This document shows, in pieces, positions 6,313 to 13,504 of a stretch of 23,333 bases of DNA (position 1 is the first letter of the stretch; each line of letters starts with the position of its first letter). A program made the position numbers and the translations under genes. The stretch is from UKL13-2 sp043793345 (GTDB taxonomy: Bacteria > Pseudomonadota > Gammaproteobacteria > Burkholderiales > Usitatibacteraceae): NCBI GenBank assembly GCA_043793345.1, contig JAYVXF010000058.1, forward strand, positions 1-23,333. The letters are read 5' to 3'. The notes beneath the pieces were generated by a model. That model did not search any database, was not told the origin of the DNA, and saw nothing but the letters and a program-made list of their open reading frames with translations.

Positions 6313-7506
6313 ATGCGCACGCCACTGCCACGCAATCAATCGCATCGCCTGCCCGCGCCGACGGGCGATGCGCTGCTGCACACGGCAGCCTGTGCGGCGA
6401 TGCTGCATGCAGAAATCGCGAACGCAAACGGCTGGCTTTCGTTCGCGCGCTTCATGGAACTTGCTCTGTATGCGCCAGGCTTGGGCTACTACGCGGCAGG
6501 CGCGCGCAAATTCGGCGCGGACGGCGATTTTGTGACTGCCCCGGAAATCTCATCAATGTTCGGTCAATGCCTCGCGCAGAGCGTCAGTGAAGTGCTGTGC
6601 GAAACCGGTGGCGACGTGCTGGAATTGGGGCCCGGTTCGGGCAAACTCGCCATCGACATTCTGCCGGCGCTCGACGCGCGCGGCACCTTACCGGGCAAAT
6701 ATTTTCTGCTTGAAGTCAGCGCCGATTTGCGCGAGCGCCAGCAGCTCACCATCGCGACGTTACCATCGCATCTTCGGCAGCGCGCCGTGTGGCTCGATCA
6801 ATTGCCGCAGGATTTTATCGGTGCGGTGATCGCCAATGAAGTGCTCGATGTTATTCCGCTACACCTCGTCAATTTTTCAGGTGGTGAAATTTTCGAACGT
6901 GGCGTCGCGGTAAAAGACGGCGCGTTTGCATGGCAGGATGTTGCGTTGCCAAAAAATTTAATCGCGCCAGTCGCACAGGTTCATGAAAAATATCTCAACC
7001 ACGCGCCGCCTGAAGGCTACCTGACCGAAGTTGCCCCCGCCGTAAATGGGCTGGTGCGGAGCCTTGCGCAATCGATCAAGCGCGGCGCGCTGATTTTTAT
7101 CGATTACGGATTTCGCGGCGCCGAGCTTTATCATCCAAGCCGCGTCACCGGCACGTTGATGTGCCACTACCGGCACTACGCACACACCGATCCATTCCTT
7201 TTTCCGGGGCTGCAGGACATCACCGCGCACGTCGATTTCACCGCCGTTGCTGACGCAGGCGTCAGTGCGAATTTACAGTTGCTCGGCTACACGACGCAGG
7301 CGAATTTTTTGCTTGCGAGCGGCTTGACGGATCGCCTGAACATTGCCGACGCCGATGCCGCCGCAAAATATTTGCCGCTGACCAATCAAGTGCAACGCCT
7401 GGTGTCGCCGGCCGAGATGGGTGAGTTTTTTAAAGTGATCGGATTTGCCAAAGGATTGGCGTCACCGATTACGGCATTTCAAATTGCGCGTCAATTACCG
7501 CTGTGA
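6313..7506 (+). CDS. COG1565 SAM-dependent methyltransferase (NDUFAF7/MidA-like)
   Basis: A 397-residue class I methyltransferase of the COG1565 family. The mitochondrial relative NDUFAF7/MidA methylates an Arg of a complex I subunit; the bacterial role is not settled. Typical motifs are in order: WLSFARFMELALYAPGLGYY (41-60), the strongly conserved DFVTAPEIS (72-80), the SAM-binding LELGPGSGKL (103-112), ANEVLDVIP (about 178-186) and later IDYGFRGAELYHPSR with GTLMCHYRH. The frame is open upstream to 6133, but that part is antisense to the SDR gene and has no family match, so the start at 6313 is chosen. It stands alone, divergent from the SDR. Copy 3 of the dispersed palindrome follows 19 bases after the stop. 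Confidence 0.92.
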   Translation: MRTPLPRNQSHRLPAPTGDALLHTAACAAMLHAEIANANGWLSFARFMELALYAPGLGYYAAGARKFGADGDFVTAPEISSMFGQCLAQSVSEVLCETGGDVLELGPGSGKLAIDILPALDARGTLPGKYFLLEVSADLRERQQLTIATLPSHLRQRAVWLDQLPQDFIGAVIANEVLDVIPLHLVNFSGGEIFERGVAVKDGAFAWQDVALPKNLIAPVAQVHEKYLNHAPPEGYLTEVAPAVNGLVRSLAQSIKRGALIFIDYGFRGAELYHPSRVTGTLMCHYRHYAHTDPFLFPGLQDITAHVDFTAVADAGVSANLQLLGYTTQANFLLASGLTDRLNIADADAAAKYLPLTNQVQRLVSPAEMGEFFKVIGFAKGLASPITAFQIARQLPL

Positions 7507-7524
7507 TGGCGCCATGCTTCCAGA

Positions 7525-7579
7525 CAAACTCTAGCGCTGGCGCGGGTCATGGCGCATAAATGGCTGGAACGCCGCGTTA
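7525..7579. repeat. Dispersed palindrome, copy 3, with decayed right arm
   Basis: AAACTCTAGCGCTGGCGCGG (7526-7545) matches the left arm of the family, and ATAAATGGCTGGAACGCCGCG follows as the loop and the start of the right arm. After that the expected CCAGTGCTAGAGTTT is replaced by unrelated bases (TTAAATGGCG). The copy is therefore partial. The remaining gap up to 7763 holds only a 7-bp inverted repeat, GAGGCGA (7659-7665) and TCGCCTC (7683-7689), and no gene I can support. Confidence 0.65.
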
Positions 7580-7763
7580 AATGGCGTTCTACGCGTAATG
7601 ATGCTGCGCGTTGCGCGCGAAGTCAGCTTGGTCGAGCACGACAGTCGGCGTCCCCCACGAGGCGATTGCCAGCAATGTCACGTCGCCTCATTCGCGGCTA
7701 ATTTGCTAGACTGTGGGCATTGGGCATCGAAGCATTACGCGAAATCGCAACTTGAATTTGAGC

Positions 7764-8600
7764 ATGTCAAACCCACCCATCTCAGCCACGCCGCAAACAC
7801 TTCCGCCGCCGACACCGCCCGCCACCACGACCGCGACAATCACCGTGGAGCCGGTGGTGTGGCTGCATCGCTGGAATCCCGCGCTGATGTCGTTTCGGCT
7901 GCGGCGCGATCCGGCTTACGTTTTTGTGCCCGGCCAGTTCGCCCGTATCGGGCTGGTCAAGGAAAACGGTGAGACGCTGTGGCGCGCTTACTCGATTGTG
8001 TCCGCGCCGCACGAAGCGTTCCTCGAATTTTTCCTGCTGGTGGTGCCCACCGGAGAATTCTCCAGTCGCGTTGGACGTTTCAATGTCGGCGACACGATGC
8101 TGGTGGAGCAAATGCCGCAGGGTTTTCTGACCGTTGATCGTTTCAGGCAGCCCGAACGTGAACAGGATTTGTGGCTGCTCGCCACCGGCACCGGTCTGGC
8201 GCCGTACATTTCGATGCTGCGCGATGAAAGTGTGTGGAAACGATTCGAAAATATTGTCATCGTCCTGTCGGTGCGCGAACGCCACGATCTCGGCTACACC
8301 GAAGAGCTGGAGCAGCTAGCTGCTGCCCATGCGCGCGCGGGACAGGCGAAATTTCATTTCGTCAAAACCCTCACCCGCGATACCCTGCATGGCGCGCTGG
8401 CTGGCCGCATCAATACGCTGCTCGAGTCGGGCGCGCTTGAGGCGGCGACCGGCGTGGCGCTAAGTGACGCGCGCTCGCGATTCATGTTGTGTGGCAATCC
8501 TGAAATGGTCGAGACCATGCGCAAATTGCTGAAAGGGCGTGGATTTCGGATGAACCGGAAGCTCGAACCGGGACATATTATTGTTGAGAATTACTGGTAG
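7764..8600 (+). CDS. fpr: Ferredoxin/flavodoxin-NADP(H) reductase
   Basis: A 278-residue flavoprotein that moves electrons between NADPH and ferredoxin or flavodoxin; it is cytosolic and often linked to oxidative stress and Fe-S repair. The FAD-binding motif RAYS is at 74-77, and FFLLVVPTGEFSSRV is the usual FPR pattern. The NADP-binding GTGLAP is at 142-147, CGNPEMVETM is close to the end, and the C-terminus VENYW ends in an aromatic residue as in bacterial Fpr. The first 25 residues are an unusual Pro/Thr-rich stretch (TLPPPTPPATTTAT) not present in E. coli Fpr. I chose ATG 7764; an in-frame ATG at 7713 would add 17 residues with no family support. Confidence 0.93.
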   Translation: MSNPPISATPQTLPPPTPPATTTATITVEPVVWLHRWNPALMSFRLRRDPAYVFVPGQFARIGLVKENGETLWRAYSIVSAPHEAFLEFFLLVVPTGEFSSRVGRFNVGDTMLVEQMPQGFLTVDRFRQPEREQDLWLLATGTGLAPYISMLRDESVWKRFENIVIVLSVRERHDLGYTEELEQLAAAHARAGQAKFHFVKTLTRDTLHGALAGRINTLLESGALEAATGVALSDARSRFMLCGNPEMVETMRKLLKGRGFRMNRKLEPGHIIVENYW

Positions 8601-8700
8601 CTGCAGCGGCGCGACCTTGCAAATCGCTGGCGAAAAACCACCTTCGCATTTTTACATGACACCAACCGGAGCGTTGAATTTGAAACCGAATTTCTCACCC

Positions 8701-10962
8701 ATGCGTATCGCCACGACCGCATCCATCGCGCTGATGGCCAGCGTCCTCAATTCCTGCGCAACGCCACCGCCAGCCGACTCACCGAAGGCAATTGCCGCGG
8801 CTGTTACCGACCCTGCGCCAGAGCGCGCCGTCGGGCCGCCGCGGGCACCGGTGCGCAACGTGAGCGAAACTTTTTTCGGCCAGACCGTGGTCGATCCATA
8901 TCGCTATCTTGAGGATGTCAAGAATGCGGACGTCGTCGCCTACATGAAAGCACAGGGAGAATTCGCCCGCAAAACGCTCGACGCAATTGCCGGCCGCAAC
9001 ACGATGCAGGCGAGAATCAGCGAGCTTGCCGAGGCGGGTGTATCGATGTCCGGCGTACAAATCTCCGGCAGCGGCACTGCCACGCGAATTTTTTATTACA
9101 AAATTTCGCCCGGCGAAAGCATGCGCAAACTTTACGTGCGCGACGGTTTCGCGGGCGCCGAGCGGCTGCTGTTCGACGCGCAGGCGTTAAATATTCCCGG
9201 ACAACGTTTTGCCCTCGATTACTTTGATGCGTCACCGGACGGCAAACACGTGTTGGTCGGCATTGCGGCCGGCGGCTCGGAAGACACATCGCTGCGTATC
9301 ATCGAGGTCGGCACCGCGAAGGACATTGGTGTGGTGATTGATCGTATCGGCTTCGCCGCAGAGAGCGCGTGGGCTGACGACAGTCGCGCGTTTTTTTACA
9401 ATCGCCTGCCGCCGTTGCCAGCAGAAGGTGCAAAGAATCGTTATCTATTCAGCCGCGTTTATCGACACGCGCTGGGTCGCGAGGTGGAAAAAAATGAAGC
9501 TATCTTCGGTCGGGGTGTTGTTGCCGAGACGAAGATCGAGTTTGCCGACATCGACATTCCCGGCGTGCAGATGTCGCCCGATGGAAAGTTTTTGCTTGCG
9601 ACCATTCGCCATGGCGATTTGAACGAGATCAGCCTTTATGTGGCACCGGCATCAAGTTACGCGCAGCCGCTGGCGTGGCGCAAGGTCGCCGAGCCGAAAG
9701 ATTTGGTCGTAAGCTTCACCATCCACGACAGCGCTTTGTATTTATTGACGGCTAAGGACGCGCCGCGCAACAAGGTGGTTCGCACCTCTCTGGCGCAGCC
9801 AAATTTGGCGACCGCGACCACCATCGTGCCGGCCGGTGACACCGTGATCAAGCAGCTCGCCGTCGCGCAGGATGCGCTGTACATCCGCGAGCTGTCCGGC
9901 GGCGTGGATCGTCTGCAACGATTGAATTTCAGCAACTCCGTTTTTAGCGGCGGCAAACTTGAATTTGTGCGCCTGCCGTTTGATCTGGCGATTCGCGAAA
10001 TCGTCACGCATCCGAAACGGCCGGGCGCGATTTTGCGATTGGAGGGCTGGACTGAAGCGCCGCGTTACGTCAATATTGAGGAACGCTCGGCCAACGTGAT
10101 TCCGCTGGCGCTGCATCCAAAAGCGGCGGTGGATTTTGCCGCGATCGATGAAGTGCGATTCATGGTGACAGCCAAGGATGGTGTCAAGGTGCCATTGACG
10201 CTCATCTACAAAAAAGGCACCAGGCTCACCGGCAACAACCCGACGCTGCTGCGTGCCTACGGCGCCTACGGCTTCACGCAAGATCCCGCATTTAATCCGA
10301 GCACGATGGCGTGGCTGGAGCGTGGCGGCATCCTCGGCACCTGTCACGTGCGCGGCGGCGGCGAATTCGGCGATCCGTGGCACAAGGATGGACAAAAACT
10401 CACCAAGCCCAACACCTGGCGCGACCTGATTGCCTGCTCGGAATATGTCATCGAGCGTAAATTCACGAGGAAGGAAAAGCTGGCCATTCAAGGCGGCAGC
10501 GCCGGTGGCATTACCGTCGGGCGCGCGCTTACCGAGCGGCCTGATTTATTCGCAGCCGTCGTGCCAAGCGTCGGCTTGCTGGATGCACTGCGTGCAGAAT
10601 TCACGCCGAATGGCCCGCCGAATATTCCCGAATTTGGCAGCGTGACCACGGCGGATGGATTCAAGGGTCTGCTGATGATGAGCGCATTTCACCATGTGAA
10701 AGACGGCACCGCGTATCCGGCGGTGTTGCTGATGCACGGCGTGAACGATCCGCGTGTCGAGGTCTGGCAATCGAGCAAAATGGCGGCGCGATTGCAGGCC
10801 GCAACTGCCAACGTCAAGAACGCCGAACCAGTGCTGCTGCGGCTGGATTACGATGCGGGTCACGGTGTCGGCTCGACACGCTCGCAACGAACCAGTGAAC
10901 TGGCCGACATCTATTCTTTCCTGCTGTGGAAGTTTGGTGATCCCGCGTTTCAGCCAAAATAA
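8701..10962 (+). CDS. Prolyl oligopeptidase (S9A), predicted lipoprotein
   Basis: A 753-residue serine peptidase that cuts short peptides after proline. It has an N-terminal beta-propeller region followed by an alpha/beta hydrolase. The catalytic triad is visible: Ser600 in GGSAGG, Asp683 in HGVNDPRVE and His721 in DAGHGVGS. LRAYGAYG, the RGGGEFGDPWHKDG block and NTWRDLIACSEYVI are typical of the family; SETFFGQTVVDPYRYLED starts the conserved part. The nucleophile motif is GGSAGG instead of the commoner GGSNGG. The N-terminus has a hydrophobic signal ending in LNSC, a plausible but weak lipobox, then a Pro/Ala linker, so the enzyme is probably exported. The frame extends to a TTG at 8581 inside fpr; I chose 8701 because the signal starts there. 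ATG 8656 is the alternative. No clear Shine-Dalgarno precedes either. Confidence 0.92.
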   Translation: MRIATTASIALMASVLNSCATPPPADSPKAIAAAVTDPAPERAVGPPRAPVRNVSETFFGQTVVDPYRYLEDVKNADVVAYMKAQGEFARKTLDAIAGRNTMQARISELAEAGVSMSGVQISGSGTATRIFYYKISPGESMRKLYVRDGFAGAERLLFDAQALNIPGQRFALDYFDASPDGKHVLVGIAAGGSEDTSLRIIEVGTAKDIGVVIDRIGFAAESAWADDSRAFFYNRLPPLPAEGAKNRYLFSRVYRHALGREVEKNEAIFGRGVVAETKIEFADIDIPGVQMSPDGKFLLATIRHGDLNEISLYVAPASSYAQPLAWRKVAEPKDLVVSFTIHDSALYLLTAKDAPRNKVVRTSLAQPNLATATTIVPAGDTVIKQLAVAQDALYIRELSGGVDRLQRLNFSNSVFSGGKLEFVRLPFDLAIREIVTHPKRPGAILRLEGWTEAPRYVNIEERSANVIPLALHPKAAVDFAAIDEVRFMVTAKDGVKVPLTLIYKKGTRLTGNNPTLLRAYGAYGFTQDPAFNPSTMAWLERGGILGTCHVRGGGEFGDPWHKDGQKLTKPNTWRDLIACSEYVIERKFTRKEKLAIQGGSAGGITVGRALTERPDLFAAVVPSVGLLDALRAEFTPNGPPNIPEFGSVTTADGFKGLLMMSAFHHVKDGTAYPAVLLMHGVNDPRVEVWQSSKMAARLQAATANVKNAEPVLLRLDYDAGHGVGSTRSQRTSELADIYSFLLWKFGDPAFQPK

Positions 10963-11032
10963 AATCATCCCATGGCCGAAAAAATCGTTCGCGAGTTTCA
11001 TCACACACTGCTGTGGCCGGTGCATTGCAAAA

Positions 11033-11063
11033 AGCAGATTTCTCCCTGCGCTCGAAATGACAA
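11033..11063. repeat. Partial GAAATGACA-type repeat
   Basis: AGATTTCTCCCTGCGCTCGA followed by AATGACAA resembles one arm of a palindromic repeat that I remember as widespread in proteobacterial genomes (a GTCATTTCGAGCG...GAGAAATCT form). Only one arm is present here. It lies in the gap between the oligopeptidase and maiA. Recognised from memory; not compared with a database. Confidence 0.5.
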
Positions 11064-11120
11064 TTGTTTTTAGTCGGGTTCACACCGCGCCGCTTGGCGC
11101 GACTCACTCAGAAATGATGA

Positions 11121-11184
11121 ACACAAGCACTGGCGCGGCTTCCACGGCAGAAACGCGCCAGAATCCGCACCAGTGCTAGTGTTT
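11121..11184. repeat. Dispersed palindrome, copy 4, between convergent genes
   Basis: Arms AGCACTGGCGCGG (11126-11138) and CCGCACCAGTGCT (11165-11177) pair at 12 of 13 positions, and the outer ACAC/GTGT bases extend the stem. The loop differs from copies 1-3. It lies between the 3' ends of the oligopeptidase and maiA genes, only 1-2 bases before the end of maiA, so it could terminate transcription in both directions. Confidence 0.7.
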
Positions 11185-11185
11185 G

Positions 11186-11836
11186 TTATTTTTTCGCTTG
11201 CGGAAAATCCGCCTGCATTGACGGCTGCGCATCGTGAAACGCCGCTAACTTCATCGCGTGTTGATGGATGCCAACGATGATCGGAAACGCATCCAGCGCG
11301 CAGTTGAAACGGTTCGCGTTGGCGACCTGCGGGATCAGGCAGATGTCGGCAATCGTCGGTGTCTCACCGATACAAAATGTACTTGGTAGTTTGCGTTTCG
11401 CCAGCGTTTGTTCAATCGCACCAAAGCCCTCGTGTATCCAGCCGCAGACCCAGCGGTTTTTCGCGTCTTCATTCGCCTGGAATTCTTCGCCAAGTTTGTC
11501 GAGGATGCGTTTGTTGTTCACCGGGTGAATGTCGCAGGCGACGATCTGCGCAATCGATCTGGCGAAGGCACGGTCGCGGATCGCGGTCGGCAGCAGCGGC
11601 GGCGCGGGATAGGTTTCATCCAGATACTCAATCATCGCCAGTGACTGCGATAGTTCGAAATCGTCGTCGATCAGGTACGGCAGCAGGCCCTGCGGATTGA
11701 TGGCGCGATAGTCGGCGCTGCGGTGGGCGTTGTTGAAAAGGTTTACGTAGCGACGCGTAGGCGCGAGGCCTTTCAGATTCAGTGCGATGCGCAAGCGATA
11801 AGCGGCGGAGGAGCGGAAATAATCATAGACAATCAT
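11186..11836 (-). CDS. maiA: Maleylacetoacetate isomerase (zeta-class GST)
   Basis: A 216-residue glutathione-dependent isomerase that turns maleylacetoacetate into fumarylacetoacetate in tyrosine (homogentisate) breakdown. The N-terminal thioredoxin-like domain has the zeta signature YFRSSAAYRLRIALN (6-20), NPQGLLPYLID and QSLAMIEYLDE. The all-helical C-terminal domain has IVACDIHPVNN and ADICLIPQVANANRF. The zeta motif is usually SSCS; here it is SSAA, so the Cys is missing, as in some bacterial homologues. No other homogentisate gene is nearby, so a general zeta-GST role is possible. GAGGA lies 9 bases before the ATG on the minus strand, which fixes the start. Its 5' end meets the divergent Nudix gene. 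Confidence 0.9.
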   Translation of the reverse strand: MIVYDYFRSSAAYRLRIALNLKGLAPTRRYVNLFNNAHRSADYRAINPQGLLPYLIDDDFELSQSLAMIEYLDETYPAPPLLPTAIRDRAFARSIAQIVACDIHPVNNKRILDKLGEEFQANEDAKNRWVCGWIHEGFGAIEQTLAKRKLPSTFCIGETPTIADICLIPQVANANRFNCALDAFPIIVGIHQHAMKLAAFHDAQPSMQADFPQAKK

Positions 11837-11852
11837 GGCGAAAATCCTCGGC

Positions 11853-11861
11853 GTTTATAAT
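11853..11861. promoter_or_regulatory. AT-box between maiA and the Nudix gene
   Basis: TTTATAAT in an otherwise GC-rich stretch. On the plus strand TATAAT (11856-11861) ends 6 bases before ATG 11868, the spacing expected for a leaderless transcript of the Nudix gene. On the minus strand TATAAA is a -10 candidate for maiA. No convincing -35 box is visible for either. Confidence 0.35.
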
Positions 11862-11867
11862 GCGTTG

Positions 11868-12593
11868 ATGCTACCAAAACTTGAAGTACCTGTCGCCGCA
11901 GGCGTGGCTGTCAACGCCCAGCGGATTGATCGCGCAATGCTGACGAGCTGGCTCGCGCAACCGCACGAGGTTGGGCAAAATAGTGACGCCGGATTTTCTG
12001 ACGATGGAGAGTCTGGCGCGCTGCTGAATCAAACTGCGCGCGAGACCACCTTGAAACCCGCAGCGGTGCTGATCCTGGTCGTCAATCGGCCCGATGCACC
12101 CATGGTTTTATTTACGCAACGCACTGCCCACCTTACCGATCACGGTGGCCAGATCAGTTTTCCGGGCGGACGTGTCGAGGATCACGATCCAAGTGCTGCG
12201 CATACCGCGTTGCGCGAAACGGTTGAGGAAACCGGCGTCGATGCGGCGCGCATCACCTTGATCGGCAGCATCCCGCGATACACCACCGGCACCGGCTATC
12301 TCATCACGCCGGTGGTGGGCTGGATGGAGCCGCCGGTCGACTATCGGCCTGACCCCAAGGAAGTGGAAGAATGTTTTGAAGTGCCGCTGGATTTTCTCAT
12401 CGCGCCACAAAACCATCGGCTCGAATCGGCGATGTACAAGGGTCGACTGCGCCAGTACTACGCGATTCCGTATGGGCACCGCTACATTTGGGGCGCGACG
12501 GCGGGAATGCTGGTGACGTTTACGCGCGTGCTGTCGAACGCACGCGGCATGTCGTTCCAGCCACCGGTTAAAATGGCGGCTGATTCAGGCTAG
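11868..12593 (+). CDS. Nudix hydrolase, CoA pyrophosphatase type (NudL-like)
   Basis: A 241-residue Nudix hydrolase that probably splits CoA and acyl-CoA into 3',5'-ADP and phosphopantetheine derivatives. The CoA-specific NuCoA pattern, LFTQRTAHL...HGGQISFPGG, lies at about 81-101, directly before the Nudix box, which ends in RETVEETGV (116-124) with metal-binding E120 and E121. YTTGTGYLITPVVG and PDPKEVEECFEVPL are typical of the family. The start is uncertain. An in-frame ATG at 11835 would overlap the maiA start codon head to head in CATG and would run over the maiA ribosome binding site. I prefer 11868, which lies 6 bases after TATAAT and also gives the usual length. Neither has a Shine-Dalgarno sequence. 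Confidence 0.88.
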   Translation: MLPKLEVPVAAGVAVNAQRIDRAMLTSWLAQPHEVGQNSDAGFSDDGESGALLNQTARETTLKPAAVLILVVNRPDAPMVLFTQRTAHLTDHGGQISFPGGRVEDHDPSAAHTALRETVEETGVDAARITLIGSIPRYTTGTGYLITPVVGWMEPPVDYRPDPKEVEECFEVPLDFLIAPQNHRLESAMYKGRLRQYYAIPYGHRYIWGATAGMLVTFTRVLSNARGMSFQPPVKMAADSG

Positions 12594-12651
12594 ATTCTGT
12601 TCTGCAATTTTGAAACCACGCACGATTCACCAACGATTAAAAGGAAATTTT

Positions 12652-12999
12652 ATGAACACCACAGCAAGCGGTTTGCAAATCGACGACACCGTTGTCGGCA
12701 CGGGTGCGGAAGCTAAAAGCGGAAACATGGTTTCGGTGCATTACACCGGCTGGTTGTACAACGATGGTGTCGCAGGCGCGAAATTTGATTCGAGCAAAGA
12801 CCGCGGCGAGCCATTCAAGTTTTCGCTCGGCGGCGGGCAAGTGATTCGCGGCTGGGATGAAGGTGTCGTCGGCATGAAAATCGGCGGCACGCGGCGGTTG
12901 GTGATTCCAGCCGCACTGGGCTACGGCGCGCGCGGGGCGGGTGGAGTCATTCCGCCGAATGCGACGCTGCTGTTTGAGGTGGATTTGCTCGGCACGTAG
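12652..12999 (+). CDS. FKBP-type peptidyl-prolyl cis-trans isomerase
   Basis: A 115-residue single-domain FKBP that catalyses Xaa-Pro isomerisation; no signal peptide, so cytosolic. The complete FKBP core is present: VHYTGWL, FDSSKDRGEPFKFSLG, VIRGWDEGVVGM, IPAALGYGARG and the closing IPPNATLLFEVDLL. The active-site aromatic residues (Tyr, Phe, Trp, Tyr) are retained. The start has AAGGAA about 6 bases upstream. The frame is open to a TTG at 12610, but that extension matches nothing. It follows the Nudix gene by 58 bases on the same strand and may share its transcript. Confidence 0.95.
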   Translation: MNTTASGLQIDDTVVGTGAEAKSGNMVSVHYTGWLYNDGVAGAKFDSSKDRGEPFKFSLGGGQVIRGWDEGVVGMKIGGTRRLVIPAALGYGARGAGGVIPPNATLLFEVDLLGT

Positions 13000-13029
13000 A
13001 ACGGCGAGGGGCGGCGACGTCAAGCAGCC

Positions 13030-13494
13030 CTACAATTTGTGTGCGCCCACCATCAGCCGCTGGTACTGATTATATTTTTCATCAATCGCGCCGTCGCTGC
13101 CCGGTGAGCGCGTAACGGTGATCCACACCTCGGCGGGAAAGGTGGCGGCGAGCTCGGCCGTGTAATTGATTTCTTCCTCAGCGACGCCGCGTGCGGTGTC
13201 AAAATCGGGCGCTTTCCAGTCGAACAATAAATGCTGCGCCATCTGGTCTTTAAAAATTTCCAGATCGGCCTCATCGACATCGACGACCTCGGCGATGGTA
13301 CAGCGCGCGCGTCGGGTGAGCGATACAAACGAGGCATCACAATAGCAGCGCGGCGCGCAACGATAGCCCGCTGCCAGATTGCACACCGCAAATCCGCCCG
13401 AGGTGACCCATTCGTCCTCGTCGCAAGCGCCGCTTTGCTGATAAAGCTCGGCATCAGAATTATCGAGCCTGACTGCTTTCAGAAATTTCTTCAT
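13030..13494 (-). CDS. Cys-rich hypothetical protein (possibly DUF6505-like)
   Basis: A 154-residue protein of unknown function. The opening FLKAVRLDNSD, the EWVTSGGFAV block and the later FDTARGVAEEEINY recall the DUF6505 family, by memory only. Unusually, six cysteines fall within 42 residues (C24, C38, C46, C50, C52, C65), including CAPRCYC, which could bind a metal; this is inference. The middle (70-95) is acidic and probably helical. It begins 10 bases after the stop of the proline iminopeptidase gene on the same strand, so the two probably form an operon. No signal peptide or membrane helix is visible. Confidence 0.72.
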   Translation of the reverse strand: MKKFLKAVRLDNSDAELYQQSGACDEDEWVTSGGFAVCNLAAGYRCAPRCYCDASFVSLTRRARCTIAEVVDVDEADLEIFKDQMAQHLLFDWKAPDFDTARGVAEEEINYTAELAATFPAEVWITVTRSPGSDGAIDEKYNQYQRLMVGAHKL

Positions 13495-13504
13495 GCTGAC
13501 CCGC

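Noticed and set aside
7590..7700. Short minus-strand frame reading TLLAIASWGTPTVVLDQADF
   Set aside because: Only about 30 codons, no recognisable family, and it lies beside a decayed repeat; it could be a gene remnant but I cannot support it.
8581..8700. TTG start for the prolyl oligopeptidase overlapping fpr
   Set aside because: The added residues match nothing and would bury the export signal 40 residues inside.
991..11184. The dispersed palindromes as a CRISPR or as RNA genes
   Set aside because: Copies are kilobases apart, not regularly spaced, and show no spacers; no tRNA-like or known ncRNA pattern was seen.
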